NCBI GenBank assembly: GCA_016783885.1 | Contig: JADHVR010000003.1 | Location: 49,088 to 113,087, forward strand | DNA length: 64,000 nt | DNA from: Bacteroidales bacterium | Lineage (GTDB): Bacteria; Bacteroidota; Bacteroidia; Bacteroidales; JAADJA01 | Direction: 5' to 3' | Part shown: one piece after another, positions 60,489 to 64,000 of the stretch | Position numbering within the stretch: the stretch's first letter is position 1 | Layout of the letters: each line of letters starts with the position of its first letter | Position numbers and translations under genes: made by a program | The notes under the pieces: model-generated | What the model was told of the DNA's origin: nothing | The model's database searches: none | What the model saw: the letters and a program-made list of their open reading frames with translations, nothing else

Positions 60489-62015
60489 ATGGAAATCAAT
60501 AACAAAGCTATTCTGATAATTTTAGATGGATGGGGAATCGGTGATAAATCAAAGGCAGATGCTATTTATAATGCGAATACTCCTTATGTTGACTATTTGA
60601 TGAAAAATTATCCTAATTCTCAATTATTAACTTCCGGCGAAAATGTTGGTTTGCCCGACGGACAAATGGGAAATTCCGAAGTTGGTCATTTGAATATCGG
60701 TGCAGGGAGAATTATTTACCAGGACCTAATAAAAATTAATAAAGCAATTACAGATAATAGCATAATAAAAAACAAACAGCTTATTAATGCTTTTTCTTAT
60801 GCAAAAGAAAACAATAAAAGCGTTCATTTTATTGGCTTGGTGTCTGATGGTGGTGTGCATTCGCTAAATACTCACCTGTATAAACTTTGTGATATTACAA
60901 AAGATTATGGTTTAAATAATGTATATATTCATGCTCTGACAGATGGCAGGGATACAGACCCGAGAAGCGGTTTGGGTTATATCAGAAATCTTCAGGAACA
61001 TTTAAAAAGTTCCAATGGAAAAATTGTTTCGTTAATTGGCAGGTATTATACAATGGACCGCGATAAACGCTGGGAAAGGATTAAGCAGGGTTATGACCTG
61101 ATGGTTGAAGGAAAAGGGGAAAAAACAAGAGATATTCTAAAGGCAATTCAGGAATCGTACGATGAAGGGGTTACTGATGAATTTATTAAACCAATTGTTG
61201 TAGTTGATAAAAAAAATAAACCGATTGGAACAATCAAACAGGGAGATGTTGTAATATGTTTTAATTTCAGGACTGACAGGCTCAGACAGATAACCACTGC
61301 ATTAACGCAGAAAGATTTTCCTGAATTCGGAATGAAAAAAATGGATTTACAATATTATACAATGACAAATTATGATGAATCCTTTAAAGGAATAAATATT
61401 ATTTATGATAAAGAAAATGTAAAAAACACATTGGGAGAGCTTGTTGCTAAATCCGGGAAAAAACAGATTCGCATTGCCGAGACTGAAAAATATGCCCATG
61501 TTACTTTTTTCTTTTCAGGCGGCAGAGAAGAAGAATTTAAAAATGAAAAAAGAATTTTAATTCCATCTCCGAAAGTTGCTACTTATGACCTGCAACCCGA
61601 GATGAGCGCTTTCAAAGTAAAAGATGCAATAGTATCAGAATTGAAAAAACAGGAAGCCGATTTTATTTGTCTTAATTTTGCCAATGGCGATATGGTGGGA
61701 CATACAGGTGTTTATAAAGCAATTTTAAAAGCCATTGAAGCGGTTGATAAATGCGTGAATGAAGTAGTTGAAACAGCAAAGGCAAACGGATATACCTGTC
61801 TGATTATTGCCGACCATGGAAATGCAGATTATACTATCAATCCTGATGGAACGCCAAATACGGCACATTCATTAAATCCGGTTCCTTGTATTTTGGTTTC
61901 GGATGAATATAAAAAAATAAATAATGGTATTCTCGCTGATGTAGCACCGACTATTCTTGCTATTATGGGAATGGATATTCCAGAGGGGATGACTGGGAAG
62001 GTGCTGATTTCATAG
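60489..62015 (+). CDS. gpmI: 2,3-bisphosphoglycerate-independent phosphoglycerate mutase
   Basis: A 508-residue alkaline-phosphatase-superfamily enzyme that interconverts 3- and 2-phosphoglycerate in glycolysis and gluconeogenesis. The metal site starts with [11 protein letters not shown] (Asp13), and the phospho-serine is Ser63 in [31 protein letters not shown] lies in the transferase domain with [14 protein letters not shown]. The C-terminal metal ligands are in [11 protein letters not shown] and IADHGNAD. Length and motif order are normal for GpmI, and Mn is the usual cofactor. It is monocistronic and uses a Bacteroidota-like leader. Confidence 0.97.
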   Translation: MEINNKAILIILDGWGIGDKSKADAIYNANTPYVDYLMKNYPNSQLLTSGENVGLPDGQMGNSEVGHLNIGAGRIIYQDLIKINKAITDNSIIKNKQLINAFSYAKENNKSVHFIGLVSDGGVHSLNTHLYKLCDITKDYGLNNVYIHALTDGRDTDPRSGLGYIRNLQEHLKSSNGKIVSLIGRYYTMDRDKRWERIKQGYDLMVEGKGEKTRDILKAIQESYDEGVTDEFIKPIVVVDKKNKPIGTIKQGDVVICFNFRTDRLRQITTALTQKDFPEFGMKKMDLQYYTMTNYDESFKGINIIYDKENVKNTLGELVAKSGKKQIRIAETEKYAHVTFFFSGGREEEFKNEKRILIPSPKVATYDLQPEMSAFKVKDAIVSELKKQEADFICLNFANGDMVGHTGVYKAILKAIEAVDKCVNEVVETAKANGYTCLIIADHGNADYTINPDGTPNTAHSLNPVPCILVSDEYKKINNGILADVAPTILAIMGMDIPEGMTGKVLIS

Positions 62016-62715
62016 AACCTGTTTTTCCGGTATCAAAAAAAAATCAATATTATTGATGCTGTCTCAAAAGTGTCATTAGTACCGTTAAGGAGAAATCTTG
62101 TTGAATGTAAATTTATTAATAAAGGTGCGAAGCGTGTCCAAATCGGGCAGGCTTTTTTTATTTTTACATGATTAATTTACCAGCACCGCTCTTTAGGATT
62201 TGTGCAAAAGCCCGCGTGCAGATCTGACTACGCTACTACCTTTGCCAAAGATATGACAGTTAATAAAAGCTTCGCCTGACAAAGTAATCCGAAAGTAAAT
62301 AACCGTGGATTTGCAATCCTCCAACAAGGCTACTCTCGCCACCACCCGCACGTGTGCCATGCGCACAATTGCCTGACGAATAAAGCGCCGACTTCGGGTA
62401 TTTTCCTATTTATATGTATTTCAGCAATATAAAAAACTTATACTGATTCATGAATAAGGACATATAAAATTTGGAAATATATAATTATTACATTACCTTT
62501 ATAACCAAAAATTTATGCATCATAAACTTTATTAAATTCTGATAATAAAATTTGATCTTTCGGCAACATAAAATTTTGCTGAATTAAAAAACAGGAAACA
62601 GAAGGTATAAAAGCAAAAGGTTTATGGTGCAGCTTACCCGGGGAGCTTTATATCTCTGTTTCCTTTGTAAAAGATAGCCAAATAATTATATGTATAATTT
62701 TTAAAACCAGCAGTT
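62016..62715. other. Long intergenic region, no gene recognised
   Basis: 700 bases after gpmI. The part 62056-62160 (TGCTGTCTCAAAAGTGTC onward) looks like remnant repeat DNA, and 62200-62400 is GC-richer with no open frame. From 62400 it is AT-rich leader for the next gene. Confidence 0.5.
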
Positions 62716-64000
62716 ATGAAAACACAAGTTTTACGCTTTTTGAGCTTAACGGCAATAGTTTTATTATTCAGTTTATCTCCTGTATCATTATTGGCTTATA
62801 CAACAGTAAGCGGTGATGTTTCCGGACTAACATGGTTGAACGAGACAATTTATGTCAGCGGAGATATCTATGTTAATGACGGCGCACAATTACAATTATT
62901 TTCCGGTGCAGTTGTAAAGTTCGCAGAAGGGACCGGTTTAACTGTTTATGGATATTTAGATGCAAATGCTACATGGGCTAATTTTGTGAAGTTTACATCG
63001 AAAAACGATAATAGTTTAGGGGAAACCATTACTGGTTCTACCGGTAATCCGCAACCCGGAGATTGGGAAGGGATTAATTTGTATGGATATCAAGACAACG
63101 ATGGAATCGGCGAATTTGATTATTGCGTAATTCGTTATGGCGGTTCTTCGGGTTATAATGTTAATTTTAGTTATTCTAATACCGGATATTTTACAAACAG
63201 TGTTTGTGAATATAGTTCTCAGCACGGTTTAAGAGCAAATAATTGTACTGTTGAGATTTCCAATAGCAGTTTTCTGAATAATGCTGATTATGCAGCATAT
63301 CTTTTCGATGTACCAATAAAATCATATCCGAATAATACTGCAAGCGGAAATGGAATTAACGCTTTCGGAGTACTTGGAATTGTAATGGAAAATATGACCT
63401 GGACAGAAACATCCTCAAGTGTTATCATATCCTTAATCGGAACAGTTACAATTAATGATAATATAGTATGTACAATTCCTGAAGGAACGATAATCAAATC
63501 CAATAGTTCCGGGCAATTAGAGGTAAAAGGCACATTAGATGTAAACGGAACATTGGCAAATCCCGTTGTCTTTACCTCATTACAGGATGATACTTACGGC
63601 GGAGATACTAATAATGACGGAACCGCAACATCACCTGCTCCCGGAGATTGGGGAGGAATTCGTTTATATGGGAATACAACTGATGACGGTATCGGTGAAT
63701 TTGATTATTGCTGTTTAAGATACGGCGGAAATGTTCTCGGTTCTGCAGCTGCAAATGTATATTTCCAACAATCGGATTCCGGACATTTTACTAACAGTTA
63801 TTGTGAATATAGTTCACAACACGGTTTAAGAGCGTCAAGTTGTCTTGTTGAAATTTCCAACAGCAGTTTTGAGAATAATGCTGATTATGCAGCATCCCTT
63901 GTCGGTGTAACAATAAAACCATATCCGAATAATTCAGCAAGCGGGAATGGAATAAATGCCTTCGGAGTATCTGGAACTGTAATGGAAAATATGACCTGGG
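62716..64000 (+). CDS. Secreted protein with tandem beta-helix-like repeats (3' partial)
   Basis: The frame is open from the ATG at 62716 to the window end (about 428 residues) with no stop. A signal peptide (about 1-29, [20 protein letters not shown]) is followed by a right-handed beta-helix-like start ([20 protein letters not shown]). Then come tandem repeats: [45 protein letters not shown] and GNGINAFGV, then the same series again 199 residues later. The repeat period is exactly 597 bases at the DNA level (63224 against 63821). Such proteins are often T9SS surface adhesins or polymer-binding proteins; the tail is outside the window. Confidence 0.8.
   Translation, partial: MKTQVLRFLSLTAIVLLFSLSPVSLLAYTTVSGDVSGLTWLNETIYVSGDIYVNDGAQLQLFSGAVVKFAEGTGLTVYGYLDANATWANFVKFTSKNDNSLGETITGSTGNPQPGDWEGINLYGYQDNDGIGEFDYCVIRYGGSSGYNVNFSYSNTGYFTNSVCEYSSQHGLRANNCTVEISNSSFLNNADYAAYLFDVPIKSYPNNTASGNGINAFGVLGIVMENMTWTETSSSVIISLIGTVTINDNIVCTIPEGTIIKSNSSGQLEVKGTLDVNGTLANPVVFTSLQDDTYGGDTNNDGTATSPAPGDWGGIRLYGNTTDDGIGEFDYCCLRYGGNVLGSAAANVYFQQSDSGHFTNSYCEYSSQHGLRASSCLVEISNSSFENNADYAASLVGVTIKPYPNNSASGNGINAFGVSGTVMENMTW

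Noticed and set aside
62056..62160. Insertion-sequence end
   Set aside because: The start resembles some transposon ends, but there is no transposase, no second inverted end and no duplication.

Overview
The window looks like the chromosome of an anaerobic or facultative member of the Bacteroidota, close to Bacteroidales/Marinilabiliales-type lineages. The evidence is: several secreted proteins ending in a type IX secretion (T9SS) sorting domain, a TonB-dependent receptor with an N-terminal carboxypeptidase-regulatory domain, a one-piece hybrid two-component system, DUF4293, a split methylmalonyl-CoA mutase, Bacteroidota-type TAnnTTTG promoter boxes, and mostly weak or absent Shine-Dalgarno sequences. 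The DNA is AT-rich. No tRNA, rRNA, CRISPR array or intact transposase was seen.

Layout. 1-1331: end of an LpxH-like lipid A phosphatase, then a small toxin-antitoxin pair with a DUF3368 PIN toxin. 1409-3775: secreted M1 aminopeptidase. 4014-7896: LytS/LytTR-type two-component pair with a propeller sensor. 8029-16794: very large multidomain secreted protein. 17063-21235: hybrid two-component regulator. 21751-30218: tail-fibre-chaperone (S74) protein and a 2130-residue secreted protein ending in a FISUMP domain. 30367-31529: two small exported proteins. 31640-32406: degenerate copy of the C-terminal module of the large protein, with a nearly identical 3' flank. 32845-35547: B12-dependent ribonucleotide reductase. 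35900-38010: frameshifted C10 protease. 38566-42295: TonB receptor, LuxR-type regulator and C_GCAxxG_C_C protein. 42745-47589: TamB-like protein and DUF4293 protein. 47639-53004: overlapping pair of secreted CotH/lamin-tail and GH18/CUB proteins. 53067-57244: methylmalonyl-CoA mutase subunits. 57386-59310: PvuII-like restriction-modification system. 59485-62015: metallophosphatase and phosphoglycerate mutase. 62716-end: truncated repetitive secreted protein.

Working together. The enzymes MutAB and NrdJ both need adenosylcobalamin, so the organism probably makes or scavenges B12. Many secreted proteins (M1, C10, CotH, GH18) carry T9SS tails and point to a proteolytic and polymer-degrading surface. 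Two propeller-sensor systems flank the giant surface protein and may control it; this is inferred from position only.

The most notable items are: (1) a PvuII-like R-M system whose controller (C) and restriction enzyme (R) are one fused protein, with two matching palindromes between it and the divergent methylase; (2) a candidate diversity-generating-retroelement variable region at the end of the FISUMP protein; (3) a three-copy C-terminal dockerin-like module, one copy being a pseudogene whose non-coding 3' flank is more conserved than its coding part; (4) a three-hairpin cloverleaf DNA element between mutA and mutB; (5) several dispersed palindromic repeat families.
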